Shown: positions 27,763 through 38,086 of the stretch, one piece after another
Layout: the number at the start of each line of letters is the position of its first letter
Position numbering within the stretch: the stretch's first letter is position 1
Source: Chloroflexi bacterium RBG_16_56_11
Lineage (GTDB): Bacteria; Chloroflexota; Dehalococcoidia; Dehalococcoidales; RBG-16-60-22
Length of the DNA stretch: 44,967 nucleotides
Reading direction: 5' to 3'
Assembly: GCA_001796865.1 (NCBI GenBank)
Contig: MGNQ01000009.1
Location: forward strand, 19,547-64,513
Translations under genes and position numbers: made by a program
Notes under the pieces: generated by a model
What the model saw: only the letters and a program-made list of their open reading frames with translations
Database searches by the model: none
What the model was told of the DNA's origin: nothing

Positions 27763-30096
27763 TCAATACCGGCGCCGATGGAAGAGTATACTGTAGAGCC
27801 CCAGTTTGGTGAGAATCGCATCAAAAATACGGCACCGCGCTTTTAGTAGCTCCGCCTCTTCGAACAGCCCCAGTCTGCCTCTTCGTCCGAACTGGTTTTC
27901 CGTATAGACACGGGCGACGTGGTTGAAGTAGCTAGCTTGCTCGGGGAAGACCGCGGCCAGCTCCGCGGCATACTCCATGGGCGTCTGCTGGGGCTTCGGT
28001 CCCAGCTTAATCATCTCGGCGGCGCTGCACATCCTGGCGTAGACCAGGGTGGCCAGCGTCGACCTCTCGACGTGCCAGAGCCAGCGGTAATATGACCGTC
28101 GTATGAGCAGCACCGGCGATACTATGAGAAGGATGGCCAGAAACCCGCCGATAACGATAAGCAAGCCCCTTCCAAGCTCGTCGGCGAAAGGCACCGGCCC
28201 GAGCCGGAACTCAGGAGTCTCTTCCGCGGCCGGTGGGGTGGTGCCATCAGCCGGCGGCGGAGTTATGCCGTATATTCCCAGCGTCTGCCAGATGTCCCAT
28301 TGCGGCAGGCTGGCGATGGTGTCGCCGGATATCCAGGGCGTCTCGATGGGCACCTCGCTGCTCGGGCTTTCCGAGCCTCCCGGTGTCGCCTCGACATCCA
28401 CCCACCCGTAGCCCGGAAAATATACCTGGGGCCAGGCATGGTAGAACTTATCGCGTAGCAGGTATTCCCCGGGATTTTCACCCGGTTCACCGGGGAGATA
28501 GCCGACAGCGAGCCTGGTGGGTACGCCCACGGAACGCAGCATCACCGCCATGGCCGAGGCGAAATGAACGCAGAAGCCGGATTTCTGCGTGGTCAGGAAA
28601 TATTCGACGGTGTCCCTCCCGGCGGGCGCGGCCTTCGCGTCGAGGTTATAGGACAAACGCGAAAGGTATCTATCTATGGCCACCACCTTGTCATAAGGTG
28701 AAACCGCCGCGGACGTCACGCTCGCTGCCAGGCGGCGTATCCTGTCGGGAAAATCCGGCGGCAACCGGAGGTAGTCCGGCGACATGTTTGGTGGATAGTC
28801 CATCGATGCCCCGGCCAGACCCCCGGGATTGTTCTCGGCGATGGTGGCGGTCACGGAGTACCGTTCGCCGGAGGCCAGCACCCTCGGCGAGGAGATACCG
28901 ACGATATCACCGCTACTCACCCGCACCAGCGCCGGCATATCGGCCGATATGAAGCTGCCCCCGTTGAGCAAAATGTCCGTTTTTATCTGTGTCTCTACGG
29001 AATAGGTAATCGCGTTTCGGCCTGACACCGGGCTCGCCCCACCCCATGGCTCGCCCTGCCCCAGGACGTAGTCAGATACCGCGCTGTTCTCCCATCCGTT
29101 AGCGGTATAGGTGTCATAAACATGTACCTGCCAGTAAGAAGGCTGGTCAGACCTCACGATGAAATCTACCTGGTCGCCGCGGTGCCACCCTTCCCCGAAT
29201 TCCAGGTCCTGAAGCGTATTGGTCGTGCTGAGGGGCTGCTTCGAAGGCACCGTGCTGAAAAAATTCAGGCTTGATTCTTCGATGTTCCTCTTCCAGAGCG
29301 TCCTGGCGGCAATCATCGTTTGAAGCTGGGAAATCCTCGCCTGCGGCATTACCCAGGCGATGGAGCCGGCCACGATAACCGTGCACAACAACGATACCGT
29401 GAGATACATCCAGAAACGCCGTGGATAGCTGGAGCCGGGTAAAGAGAGGTGCTGCCACCGGGCGATGCGCGTCTGGACGATTAAAAAAATAGCCGCGAAG
29501 AAATAGAGACCGAAGAAGAAGAAATACCGGGAAGGCAGGTTGCTCAGGTTCACCAGGACAACCACCGTCCCCAGGCAGGCTCCGACCCAGGCATTCTGCC
29601 TCCGCAAAAGGTACCACGTGGCCGCGTAGCCGACCACCCAGGTCAAAAACACGATGAATAATACGAATCCGGCAGTCTCGGCGCCGGGCAACGGCGACGC
29701 CGCCGGCTGCCAAGAGTTACGGATAACCTCGAGCAGCTGTGTGAGCCCCGCTGCTCCCGTCGCTTTCGGTAGCGTGAGATATACCTGCCAGGCCGTCACC
29801 AGTCCGCCGGCGACCAGCCCCAGCAGATGGGACACCAGGCCCGGTAAACGACTCCAGACCAGCAACCCGGAGACCGCCACGGCCAGAGAAAGGACCAGCG
29901 TCAGCGAAGGCTGCGGATTAATCCAGTGGGCCCGCTCTATGGAGAGCACGGCTATCTCCAGGGTCACCCACAGCAGTCCGATATTCAGCCAGGTTTGCCA
30001 GCGGCGCAGCCGTGTCCGGAAGTCCGCCGCGAGCTCCTTGAGTCGGGGTGTGCCCCGCCCGGGATTCCCGGCCTTTTTGCTTTGACTGGTGCCCAA
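27763..30096 (-). CDS. Membrane transglutaminase-like protein (TgpA family)
   Basis: N-terminal multi-TM, then transglutaminase core (KSGFCVHFASAMAVMLRSVGVPTRLAVGYLPGE...HAWPQVYFPGYGWVDVEATPG), C-terminal DUF4129-like region. Confidence 0.9.
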   Translation of the reverse strand: MGTSQSKKAGNPGRGTPRLKELAADFRTRLRRWQTWLNIGLLWVTLEIAVLSIERAHWINPQPSLTLVLSLAVAVSGLLVWSRLPGLVSHLLGLVAGGLVTAWQVYLTLPKATGAAGLTQLLEVIRNSWQPAASPLPGAETAGFVLFIVFLTWVVGYAATWYLLRRQNAWVGACLGTVVVLVNLSNLPSRYFFFFGLYFFAAIFLIVQTRIARWQHLSLPGSSYPRRFWMYLTVSLLCTVIVAGSIAWVMPQARISQLQTMIAARTLWKRNIEESSLNFFSTVPSKQPLSTTNTLQDLEFGEGWHRGDQVDFIVRSDQPSYWQVHVYDTYTANGWENSAVSDYVLGQGEPWGGASPVSGRNAITYSVETQIKTDILLNGGSFISADMPALVRVSSGDIVGISSPRVLASGERYSVTATIAENNPGGLAGASMDYPPNMSPDYLRLPPDFPDRIRRLAASVTSAAVSPYDKVVAIDRYLSRLSYNLDAKAAPAGRDTVEYFLTTQKSGFCVHFASAMAVMLRSVGVPTRLAVGYLPGEPGENPGEYLLRDKFYHAWPQVYFPGYGWVDVEATPGGSESPSSEVPIETPWISGDTIASLPQWDIWQTLGIYGITPPPADGTTPPAAEETPEFRLGPVPFADELGRGLLIVIGGFLAILLIVSPVLLIRRSYYRWLWHVERSTLATLVYARMCSAAEMIKLGPKPQQTPMEYAAELAAVFPEQASYFNHVARVYTENQFGRRGRLGLFEEAELLKARCRIFDAILTKLGLYSILFHRRRY

Positions 30097-30099
30097 TTT

Positions 30100-31338
30100 C
30101 TAGCCTCCGATCCCCGTGTACTGAGTTTGTGCCGCGAACAGGCGGCTGTCCAGCGCCCGCGATATCCTCATCCCCCGCTCGATTGTATATACGTGCAGGC
30201 CGTTGGCGGCGAGGATACGCGCCATGTCCGTCGCCGGAGTCCCGCCGCCGAAGCTGAGGGCATCCAGAAGGATGGCCGTGACGATGACGCCACGACTGAT
30301 GTAGCGGCGTAAAGGCGCCGCGATTTCCTGGTCCCGGGAAGGCATGATGATAATGACCGCCGAGCCCGGCTCGAGATTTTCCGCCTCCAGGTTCAGCAGG
30401 GTCTCGATCCTGACATGCCCGACCGCCTTCATCAGGGCCAGGGCGTGCATCAGGTGCTGCATCTGCGCTTCTCCGGTCTCCGGCAGGTAAAGATGAGGCC
30501 GGTCACTGGAAGCTATCATGCCCACGCGCTTCCCGCCTTCCAGGTATTTCTTCGTCAGTGAAGCGGCGATAGTGATACCGTATTCCTCGGTGCTCTCTTC
30601 GCCCTCCCCGGCGTGGGGCTCCTGCTGCATGTCCAGGACGATCCAGATGTATTTGAACGCGTAGTTGGAGCGGTCGGGGTCGAACTCCTTGACCATGAGC
30701 TTGCCGGAGTGCGCCGTGGACTGCCAGTGGATATGTCGCAGGCTGTCCCCGCTGGTGTATTCACGCACCCGGGAGACACTCGGGCCTGCCTCGCTGGCCA
30801 TCCACCGGCGGGGACTGGACCCCGGTTCCTGGCGGGGCAGGGCCTGGAAAAACGGCAGGTCTACCGTCGCCGGATAAACGACCACATCTTGCGGCTCGCC
30901 GAGCTTCCGGTTTACCGGGAAAAAGCCCAGGGGGTCGGTAACGCTGGCCGTGAAGGCGCCCACGTGATATTGCCCCCGTTTCCGGCACGGAGCGCTGGCA
31001 TACCAGGTATGCGACCCCCTCGAAGGGAGATTAAACGCCGTCACGTTCCCGTAGCCGGGTAAGTCGGTCTCCTCGTGCGCCTCGATTACAGGTGTGGGTA
31101 TCCGGGAGCGGTTGGAAACGGTGAACTCCTGCTTGATGACATCGCCGACGTAGCAGCTCTCGGGCACCTTTTTCGCCCGCCCGTCAACGCCGCGGACGCT
31201 GAAGCGTGTCCACAGGTAATTCAGCAACAGGACGACCACGAAAAAAATGAAGAACCGCCACAGCAGGCCGAAACCGCCGGCCAGGGCGGCGGCGAGGATG
31301 AGAAGAGAGATGATAATCAACGCCAGGCGGGTCTTCAT
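30100..31338 (-). CDS. DUF58 domain protein
   Basis: REYTSGDSLRHIHWQSTAHSGKLMVKEFD is the DUF58 hallmark; sits between the TgpA and MoxR genes. Confidence 0.92.
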   Translation of the reverse strand: MKTRLALIIISLLILAAALAGGFGLLWRFFIFFVVVLLLNYLWTRFSVRGVDGRAKKVPESCYVGDVIKQEFTVSNRSRIPTPVIEAHEETDLPGYGNVTAFNLPSRGSHTWYASAPCRKRGQYHVGAFTASVTDPLGFFPVNRKLGEPQDVVVYPATVDLPFFQALPRQEPGSSPRRWMASEAGPSVSRVREYTSGDSLRHIHWQSTAHSGKLMVKEFDPDRSNYAFKYIWIVLDMQQEPHAGEGEESTEEYGITIAASLTKKYLEGGKRVGMIASSDRPHLYLPETGEAQMQHLMHALALMKAVGHVRIETLLNLEAENLEPGSAVIIIMPSRDQEIAAPLRRYISRGVIVTAILLDALSFGGGTPATDMARILAANGLHVYTIERGMRISRALDSRLFAAQTQYTGIGG

Positions 31339-31375
31339 AAGCTTCCTTGAAAAAACCGGTTCCGGGGGCTTTCTT

Positions 31376-32350
31376 CTAGCCGGACTTCCTCCGCGAAGGT
31401 ACTGCGCCGGGGACCGGGATGGTGTCCAGGATATCGGTTATCGCCGACTTTCCGTTCTTGCTATGGGACGGGCCCTGTGACGATAGTAGCGACCGGTGGG
31501 CCAGGGCCGGCCCGGCCAGGGCCTTCACGTCGTCAGGCAGGACGAAGTCGCGTCCCTCGAGCAGGGCGCGGGCCTGGGCCGTCCGGAAAAGGGCCAGCGA
31601 GCCCCGCGGTGACGACCCCAGGTATATCGACGGGTGGCGCCGCGTTGCCTCCACCAGTGTTACGATATAGTTTTTCACGAGGTCGTCGACATATATTTGC
31701 TTTACCGTTTCCTGGAGGGTTACGACATCTTCAGCGTTGACCACATGGTCTATTTGTTCGATGGGATGGATGTATTGCTGCCGTTCTATGATGGCGATTT
31801 CCTCGGTCAGGCTGGGATAGCCGATATTTATCCGCAGCAGGAACCGGTCGAGCTGCGATTCCGGCAGCGGGAACGTGCCCTCGTACTCAATCGGGTTCTG
31901 GGTAGCCAGAACGTGGAACGGCGCGGGCATCTTTCGGGTGACCCCGTCGACGGTCAGTTGCCGCTCTTCCATGGCCTCCAGCAAAGCCGACTGCACCTTC
32001 GGCGTGGCCCGGTTTATTTCATCGGCCAGCACCACCTGAGCAATTATCGGGCCCGGGTGAAACTCGAAATCACTGATTTTCTGGTTATATATCGAGACGC
32101 CCGTAATATCGCCCGGCAGCATGTCCGGCGTGAACTGCAGCCGCTTGAAGCTGCAGTGAATCGATTTCGCCAGGCTCCGCGCCAGCATCGTCTTGCCCAC
32201 TCCCGGGGCGTCCTCGATGAGGAGATGCCCGTTGCTTATCAGGGCAATCACCGCCAGCTGCACCGCCTCGGTCTTGCCGACCATGACTTTCTCGACGTTA
32301 CGAATGATTTTCTCGGCCAGTTCCCTGGCCCTGTTGATATCGTTCTCCAA
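31376..32350 (-). CDS. MoxR-family AAA ATPase
   Basis: HLLIEDAPGVGKTMLARSLAKSI, LADEINRATPKVQSALLEAMEERQLTVDG, ATQNPIEYEGTFPLPESQLDRFLLRI. Confidence 0.95.
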   Translation of the reverse strand: MENDINRARELAEKIIRNVEKVMVGKTEAVQLAVIALISNGHLLIEDAPGVGKTMLARSLAKSIHCSFKRLQFTPDMLPGDITGVSIYNQKISDFEFHPGPIIAQVVLADEINRATPKVQSALLEAMEERQLTVDGVTRKMPAPFHVLATQNPIEYEGTFPLPESQLDRFLLRINIGYPSLTEEIAIIERQQYIHPIEQIDHVVNAEDVVTLQETVKQIYVDDLVKNYIVTLVEATRRHPSIYLGSSPRGSLALFRTAQARALLEGRDFVLPDDVKALAGPALAHRSLLSSQGPSHSKNGKSAITDILDTIPVPGAVPSRRKSG

Positions 32351-32512
32351 TGTTTCCTGCTCCCCTGGGGCTCCCGGAAATACTCGGTTTTTACTTCCCC
32401 TAATTCGATTGTATCACAATAAAAAATCGCCCACAAAAAATAGTTTTTACATTGCGTGAATCAATGTTTCTGGGAAATATTTCACCAGTCATTTACAGTC
32501 TTAATAAAACGT

Positions 32513-32546
32513 CAGGCCCGGCTTTGACACCGGGCCTGGCTTTTTT
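32513..32546. terminator. Intrinsic terminator (possibly bidirectional)
   Basis: CAGGCCCGG / CCGGGCCTG perfect arms (32513-32521 / 32530-32538) followed by TTTTTT; on the minus strand followed by ACGTTTTATT. Confidence 0.7.
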
Positions 32547-32561
32547 CCGCACCGGGCCTTG

Positions 32562-32729
32562 TTACTTGCCGTCTTCCGTTAACGCGTGTTTCTTTTGTTC
32601 GTAGATTACCTGCAGGTCGCGCAGGAAAGCGCATTGCAGGCACTCCTCATACCAGCCGTTATAGTCCTTATCGATATAGAGGTTCCCGCCGCACTTCGGG
32701 CAGCGCCTGTTTGAAGTCGTTTTCCCCAT
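32562..32729 (-). CDS. Small zinc-ribbon protein (55 aa, below the ORF-track cutoff)
   Basis: Translated by hand: MGKTTSNRRCPKCGGNLYIDKDYNGWYEECLQCAFLRDLQVIYEQKKHALTEDGK*; CxxC...CxxC; AAAGGAGG RBS; promoter and terminator both present. Confidence 0.8.
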   Translation of the reverse strand: MGKTTSNRRCPKCGGNLYIDKDYNGWYEECLQCAFLRDLQVIYEQKKHALTEDGK

Positions 32730-32808
32730 ATCAGTATGGCCTCCTTTCCCTGTTTAAACAGGCCTTACATCTTGATATTAGCAGTCTCACCTGCCGACTG
32801 CTAACTAT

Positions 32809-32837
32809 ATTGTAGGCACGTTCGCCCGGTTTGTCAA
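32809..32837 (-). promoter_or_regulatory. Predicted sigma70 promoter for the zinc-ribbon gene
   Basis: Minus strand: TTGACA (32837-32832), 17-nt spacer, TACAAT (32814-32809). Confidence 0.7.
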
Positions 32838-33056
32838 TACCCCCCGTCACGTTTTGAGCACACTTTTTAAATACTCTGAAAACGAATCGCGCCAGCCTGG
32901 TTTCGCTTCGTTTCCCACCCAGCCAGGGATATCCATGAACTGGAAACGCAAGGCCACCGGGGAGTTATTCCAGCCTGGCATGAAAAATCCACCCCCTCCC
33001 AACACACGCCATCCGTCAGGCTTGAGAGCGCCAGTCTGCCGGTTAAAACAGGCAGG

Positions 33057-33791
33057 TCAGGTATTTCCAGTGCCCTGAAAACGGTAACCTATCCCGGGCA
33101 CGCTGACGATATACTTTGGATTCTTGGGGTCAGGCTCGAGCTTGGATCTTAAGTGCCCGATATAGACATGCAGGTATTCTCTCTCCGTCTTATATTCCGG
33201 CCCCCAGATTTTACCCAGGAGGTAGCGGTAAGCCAGCGCTTGGCCTTCGCTCAGTACCATCTCTTTCAATAGCTTGTATTCCGTCGGTGTCATCTTCACC
33301 TCGTTGCCATTCACCGTCACTGTCCGTGTCATAAAATCTATCTTGATGTTATCGCTCTCGAAAGAAGAGCTGACCGGGCCGGAATCGTCGATTTTGTTAC
33401 GCCGGAGCACAGCCTTTATCCGGGCGATCAGCTCGTCGAAACCGAAAGGCTTGGTGATGTAATCATCGGCACCGAGGTCGAGACATTTCACTTTATCGGC
33501 GGTATCTCCGCGGGCGCTGAGCCCGATAATCGGCACCTGCGACCACTGCCGCACCCTCCGGCAGAACTCGAACCCGTCCAGCTCGGGCATCATGATATCC
33601 AGAAGCACGATGTCAGGGTGATCCTTCTCCACGATTTGCAGCGCCTCGACCCCATTCTGGGCGGTGAGGATATGCCAGCCTTCCCCGGACAGATTGAAAC
33701 GCAGGGACTTCAATATTTTCTCGTCATCGTCAACTACCAGGATGTACGTGTGGGCCGCATCAACGTCGACTTTTGCGGTCTTGCTGTTCAT
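33057..33791 (-). CDS. OmpR-family response regulator
   Basis: Receiver (VDDDEKILKSLR, DIVLLDIMMPELDGFEF, ITKPFGFDELIARI) plus winged helix (LTPTEYKLL-like, VYIGHLRSKLEPDPKNPKYIVSVPGIGYRF). Confidence 0.95.
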   Translation of the reverse strand: MNSKTAKVDVDAAHTYILVVDDDEKILKSLRFNLSGEGWHILTAQNGVEALQIVEKDHPDIVLLDIMMPELDGFEFCRRVRQWSQVPIIGLSARGDTADKVKCLDLGADDYITKPFGFDELIARIKAVLRRNKIDDSGPVSSSFESDNIKIDFMTRTVTVNGNEVKMTPTEYKLLKEMVLSEGQALAYRYLLGKIWGPEYKTEREYLHVYIGHLRSKLEPDPKNPKYIVSVPGIGYRFQGTGNT

Positions 33792-36262
33792 AGGCTGACT
33801 CCATTCTCGTTTACCGGCAGGCTGAAAATGAACTTCGAGCCCCGGCCGAGTTCGCTTTCCGCGCGTATTTTCCCGCCATGTGCCTCAATAATGCCGCGGC
33901 ATATGGCCAATCCCAGCCCGATGCCTGAGTTTGAGTAGCGGTTCCTGTCGACGCGATAAAACCTTTCGAAGACCTTGTCCAGATACTCCGGTGGTATACC
34001 CACACCTTTGTCGGCAACGCTGCACATTACCTCATCGCCGGATGTCCAGGCCTCGATAACAATCCCTGTGCCCGCCGATGAATACTTGGCAGCATTCTCG
34101 CAGAGATTTACCAGCACCTGGCCGATACGCATTTTATCGACGAAGACAATCGGAAGCTCCTCGGGAATGCCCACGCTCAGCCTGTGGCCGCGGGTGACTA
34201 CATTCAGCGCCTTTTCCGCCCATTCCAGAATCTCGGACAACTGATAGTAGTCCCTTTCCAGCTTCATGGCTCCGGCTTCGAGGCTGGACATGTCCAGCAG
34301 GTTACTCACCAGCCTGGTGAGCACATCTGTTTCCTGATCGATATCCTTAAGAAAATCCAGCTGATCCCCGCTCGGCCATCTTTTAGCGTGCCGTAAAAAG
34401 GTCGTCACATGTCCCTTGATAACCGCCAACGGCGTGCGCAATTCGTGGGAGACCATGGATAGTAGATCGGTCTTGAGTCGTTCGGACTGTCTGAGGGTTT
34501 CAATCTTGACCTGGGCCCGGATTATTTCCTCTTCCAGTCGCTTCCTTTCCGTAACGTCACGGAACACCTCGATAAGTGACAGGCTACCGTCGGGATTTAA
34601 TAGAGGTGCGGTGGCCACCTCGTATTCTCTGGCTCCTATATTCCGGCTTCCGATGGGGCGTGGACTGGCCTGATTATTCTCCCCTCCCCCTGGTACCGGG
34701 CAGTCCGGGCAAATTTCTTCCCTTTCCAAAGCCTGCCAGCACTTGCGTTCGGCCCGAGAGCCGAAGGACGCTGAAGCCGAATTGTTCATAAACTGAATTG
34801 TCTGGTTCTTACCGACTATCATCACGCAGTCGGTCATGTTGTTCAGCCAGGTCTCCAGGTTTTCACGGGACTCAAGAATGTCTCTGTACAATCTCGTGTT
34901 TTCCAGGGTGACGGCTATCTGATTACTTATCGTCGTTACTATTTGTATGTCCTCGACGCTGTAGGACTGCCCGGCGAGTTTTTTACCTACCAGGATTAGT
35001 CCTGATACCTGGCCGCCCCGCAACCTCAATGGGGCGATGAGCTCTACCCCGATACGCTGTAGCGGCTCTGTTTCTTCCCAGACAACATTCTGCAGTTGGG
35101 GAATAGTGACGATATCCCGAAAACGCAGCGGTCCGCCGGAATGTTGCAGCCACCGTAGTAGCGGATTTTGAGCTTTGATAACGACGCCTGAGGTATCGCC
35201 CGTGCCGCTGGCGGTGGCGACAACCTGGAAATCACCACTCGCCGGAACAGGCTGCATCAAATAAACATCGGAGGCACGCAGCGCTCCGGCGACCAGCTTG
35301 ACCGTGGTCCCGACGACCATGGAGATATCACCGAGGCTCTGGGCATGCCAGTTGTAGGTCTCCAGGGCCTCCAGAGAGCTGTAGCGGTCCCTGTAAAACC
35401 ATTTATCCACCTGCTTTTGTATCCGGCCCCATAACGCCGGGACAGAAAACGCCAGTATGATGATGAGAACGAAATACACCCATGGCGCTACTGGCGATTC
35501 GGCCAACAGAAAAGTCGCGAAGAAAAACAGTCCGATAACCGGCACGGCCATGGCGGCGGAGGTCAGGATATAAGCGAAGCTCTTGCGCAGGACAAACCTG
35601 ATATCAAGCAGATTATATTTAAGAATGGCTACAGTTGTCAGGAGACAGAAGATGATAATGCTGATGACCAGACCCGGATAGGCAGGTAGCCCCATCAGCG
35701 GCAGCACGTCGAATAATCCGCCGATAGCGATAATGCCGCAGCCCGTTAAAATATAGGCGGCGCGATTCCGCTCATCGGGCCGCGGCGATGTTCTGAAAAC
35801 CCTGTACCAGTTACCGGCCGCGAACGCTCCCAGAATCAGAACCAGCGCTATTAAGACCATTCCCACCGGGGCGTACTTCGGAGCGTAGCCGTATGGCTTG
35901 ACGAGTACACCGGCGATAAGGTAGTCCCGTAAAGTAAGCGGGATGGACGCCAGGACGATGATATATAGTCCGAGAACAATCCATTTCCTACGATTGACGG
36001 TGGTGGACACGACCGAGAAATGATAATACACCGCCGCCATGAAGACTGCCAGCGGAATAAGCCATTTTTCCCACAAATAGGCGTGGGCGGTGTCAGGACT
36101 CGCCCGCATCCCGTATATCAGGAAACCCCACAGTGTTAAACTCGCCAGGAAAACGGAAAAGAGACGATACGTAAAACTACGGAACCGTGCCAGAAGCACC
36201 GTGACCGTCAACACCAGGCAGCTAAAGGCCTGGACCAGCGGCAAGACCAGGTAAGCATTCAT
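33788..36262 (-). CDS. Membrane sensor histidine kinase (multi-TM N-terminus, GAF, PAS, HisKA, HATPase)
   Basis: H-box MVSHELRTPLAVIKGHV; N/G boxes NLCENAAKYS, DKGVGIPPEYLDKVFERFYRVD, GIGLGLAICRGIIEAHGGKI; overlaps the response regulator by 4 nt. Confidence 0.95.
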   Translation of the reverse strand: MNAYLVLPLVQAFSCLVLTVTVLLARFRSFTYRLFSVFLASLTLWGFLIYGMRASPDTAHAYLWEKWLIPLAVFMAAVYYHFSVVSTTVNRRKWIVLGLYIIVLASIPLTLRDYLIAGVLVKPYGYAPKYAPVGMVLIALVLILGAFAAGNWYRVFRTSPRPDERNRAAYILTGCGIIAIGGLFDVLPLMGLPAYPGLVISIIIFCLLTTVAILKYNLLDIRFVLRKSFAYILTSAAMAVPVIGLFFFATFLLAESPVAPWVYFVLIIILAFSVPALWGRIQKQVDKWFYRDRYSSLEALETYNWHAQSLGDISMVVGTTVKLVAGALRASDVYLMQPVPASGDFQVVATASGTGDTSGVVIKAQNPLLRWLQHSGGPLRFRDIVTIPQLQNVVWEETEPLQRIGVELIAPLRLRGGQVSGLILVGKKLAGQSYSVEDIQIVTTISNQIAVTLENTRLYRDILESRENLETWLNNMTDCVMIVGKNQTIQFMNNSASASFGSRAERKCWQALEREEICPDCPVPGGGENNQASPRPIGSRNIGAREYEVATAPLLNPDGSLSLIEVFRDVTERKRLEEEIIRAQVKIETLRQSERLKTDLLSMVSHELRTPLAVIKGHVTTFLRHAKRWPSGDQLDFLKDIDQETDVLTRLVSNLLDMSSLEAGAMKLERDYYQLSEILEWAEKALNVVTRGHRLSVGIPEELPIVFVDKMRIGQVLVNLCENAAKYSSAGTGIVIEAWTSGDEVMCSVADKGVGIPPEYLDKVFERFYRVDRNRYSNSGIGLGLAICRGIIEAHGGKIRAESELGRGSKFIFSLPVNENGVSL

Positions 36263-36272
36263 GGAATCACCT

Positions 36273-37883
36273 TTACCGGGCTTCCGCTACCGTCCCCAGC
36301 AAGCTGCTGATGACTTTATCAGAAGCGTTCATGTGCGGGGGTTTGAGATGGGCCATATCGGCACCTTCTTTTTTCCTCTCTTCGTAATACCGCTGGAAAC
36401 TCCCTGACGGGATAACCGTTACCTTTAAAGGCCGGATACCGAGCATGGTCTCCAGATGAAGATAGTCCTTGCTAAGTTTCAGCAACTGCTCGTGGATTGT
36501 TTTCTCAAGTCCACTGCTTTCTGTCCCTTTTAGCTCGAGATACAGATGGATAATCGGCTTGCCATCCTCATTCTCTTTACGGGCCGACCAGTCCTCGAAC
36601 CTGACGCCAGTGTTCACGATTGCCTGCCACATCGTCTTTTCATCGAGTCGGGTGAACCCGGCGATATCGATAAGGTCGTCCGCCCGGCTTTCGAAGGCCA
36701 TCTGCGGCAGCTTGATACCTGCTTCATCGTCCTCGAGGGCGACACAGCGCAGGAGGTCGCCCAACCGGTAGCGCAGGAAGGGCATGCCGTGATAGTTGGT
36801 GATAATTATCTCGTAGAGCTGCCCGGTCCGTAAGTCGTCGAGGAGCACGGTCCCCGGCCGGTATTTTTTGTCCTGCCGGTTTTTCAGCCACTCGTCCTCG
36901 GGTATGAATTCCAGAAAGCAAAAAGACGGCACGAAGGTCAGGTACCTTTTATTCCAGGCATTCGTGGCAAGCAGGCCGGCTTCAGTGGCACCGTACAGCT
37001 CCATGGGATATTTGCCCCAGTAATATTTTATCCGTTCTTTATAAATACTGGTGTCCATGCCATAGCATACAAGGCCTTTGAAAGACCACAGGTCTTTCGG
37101 TAGCATTCCCCGGCCTGCCGCCTTGCTCCGGAGCCAGGCGAGAACCAGGCGCGACAGTATCTGCGGCTGCAGCATGCGCCGGTTGAACTTCATCTGCCCC
37201 GAGGATTCGGTAAATCTTTCACCCATCCTGACCAGGACGCTCGTCATCGAGCTCAACATATCCGCCCCGGTACGTAACGTCATCTTAAACCCATCTTCGA
37301 TTTTCTTCTCGAAATCCGTGTTGCTGTAGTTTTCCTGGGGAGGAATAAGCCGGGCGCCGAGCTGCGGGGCCAGTAGCTCGCTCATAATCCCGGACAGGTA
37401 AGGGGAGGCTGGTAAATTATGCAGAACCCGGAAACCGCTCCGTATATTGACATTGCCTTTTTTGGTGGTGCAGGCAAGGATGGCTACGGCCGCCGTATAC
37501 ATGGCGTAGACCTCGATAGCCCGTTGCGTGTACGGTACCCACTTGCTGGTACCACCCCTACCAGATGTACATGCCCAGCAGTAAGGCTTGGCAGTCAAGA
37601 GCTCTTCATTCTTGACACCAAGGGTATCGGCGTAGTCATCATACGTGGTCAGCGGTACCAATTGGCGAAATTCAGACATATTCCTGGGTCGCTCAGGCAT
37701 GAATCTCCTGGCCAGGGGGCTGTCAGACACGACCTCGATCTGTTTCATGAGAAGCTGCTGCTGTATATCCATGAACTCCGGAAGTGTGAGGTCGAGAAAT
37801 CCACAATACTTGTTCCAGGTCTTTTCCTGGCTTCCTATGCGGAAAAGCTCATCTTCTGTAATCATGTTGTCCTTTCTTGCCAT
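36273..37883 (-). CDS. GH3-like adenylate-forming enzyme
   Basis: ACTSGRGGTSKWVPYT nucleotide-binding loop, YPMELYGATEAGLLA, TNYHGMPFLRYRLGDLLR, DIAGFTRLDEKTMWQAI: GH3/auxin-responsive superfamily-like. Confidence 0.8.
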   Translation of the reverse strand: MARKDNMITEDELFRIGSQEKTWNKYCGFLDLTLPEFMDIQQQLLMKQIEVVSDSPLARRFMPERPRNMSEFRQLVPLTTYDDYADTLGVKNEELLTAKPYCWACTSGRGGTSKWVPYTQRAIEVYAMYTAAVAILACTTKKGNVNIRSGFRVLHNLPASPYLSGIMSELLAPQLGARLIPPQENYSNTDFEKKIEDGFKMTLRTGADMLSSMTSVLVRMGERFTESSGQMKFNRRMLQPQILSRLVLAWLRSKAAGRGMLPKDLWSFKGLVCYGMDTSIYKERIKYYWGKYPMELYGATEAGLLATNAWNKRYLTFVPSFCFLEFIPEDEWLKNRQDKKYRPGTVLLDDLRTGQLYEIIITNYHGMPFLRYRLGDLLRCVALEDDEAGIKLPQMAFESRADDLIDIAGFTRLDEKTMWQAIVNTGVRFEDWSARKENEDGKPIIHLYLELKGTESSGLEKTIHEQLLKLSKDYLHLETMLGIRPLKVTVIPSGSFQRYYEERKKEGADMAHLKPPHMNASDKVISSLLGTVAEAR

Positions 37884-38057
37884 CTATTGTCATTTGTATA
37901 GATTCTAGCGGCGAATTCGTACAGTTTCAAGAGAAATACAGAGGAGATTTAGTAGGCTTCCGGACGATTTTTAGAAAATTTTTAGCGCACCGAGCCAATA
38001 ACTGCCTGGCTGCTATGTTTCCGGTGGCTGGTACAATTTTCTGTGACCTTCCCCAGC

Positions 38058-38086
38058 TTTACTTCGAAGCTGAAAAATGGTATACT
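38058..38086 (+). promoter_or_regulatory. Predicted sigma70 promoter upstream of gyrB
   Basis: TTTACT (38058-38063), 17-nt spacer, TATACT (38081-38086). Confidence 0.5.

Noticed and set aside
27763-32350. TgpA-DUF58-MoxR cluster as a novel system
   Set aside because: A widespread, well-known gene arrangement in bacteria; nothing unusual seen in domain order.
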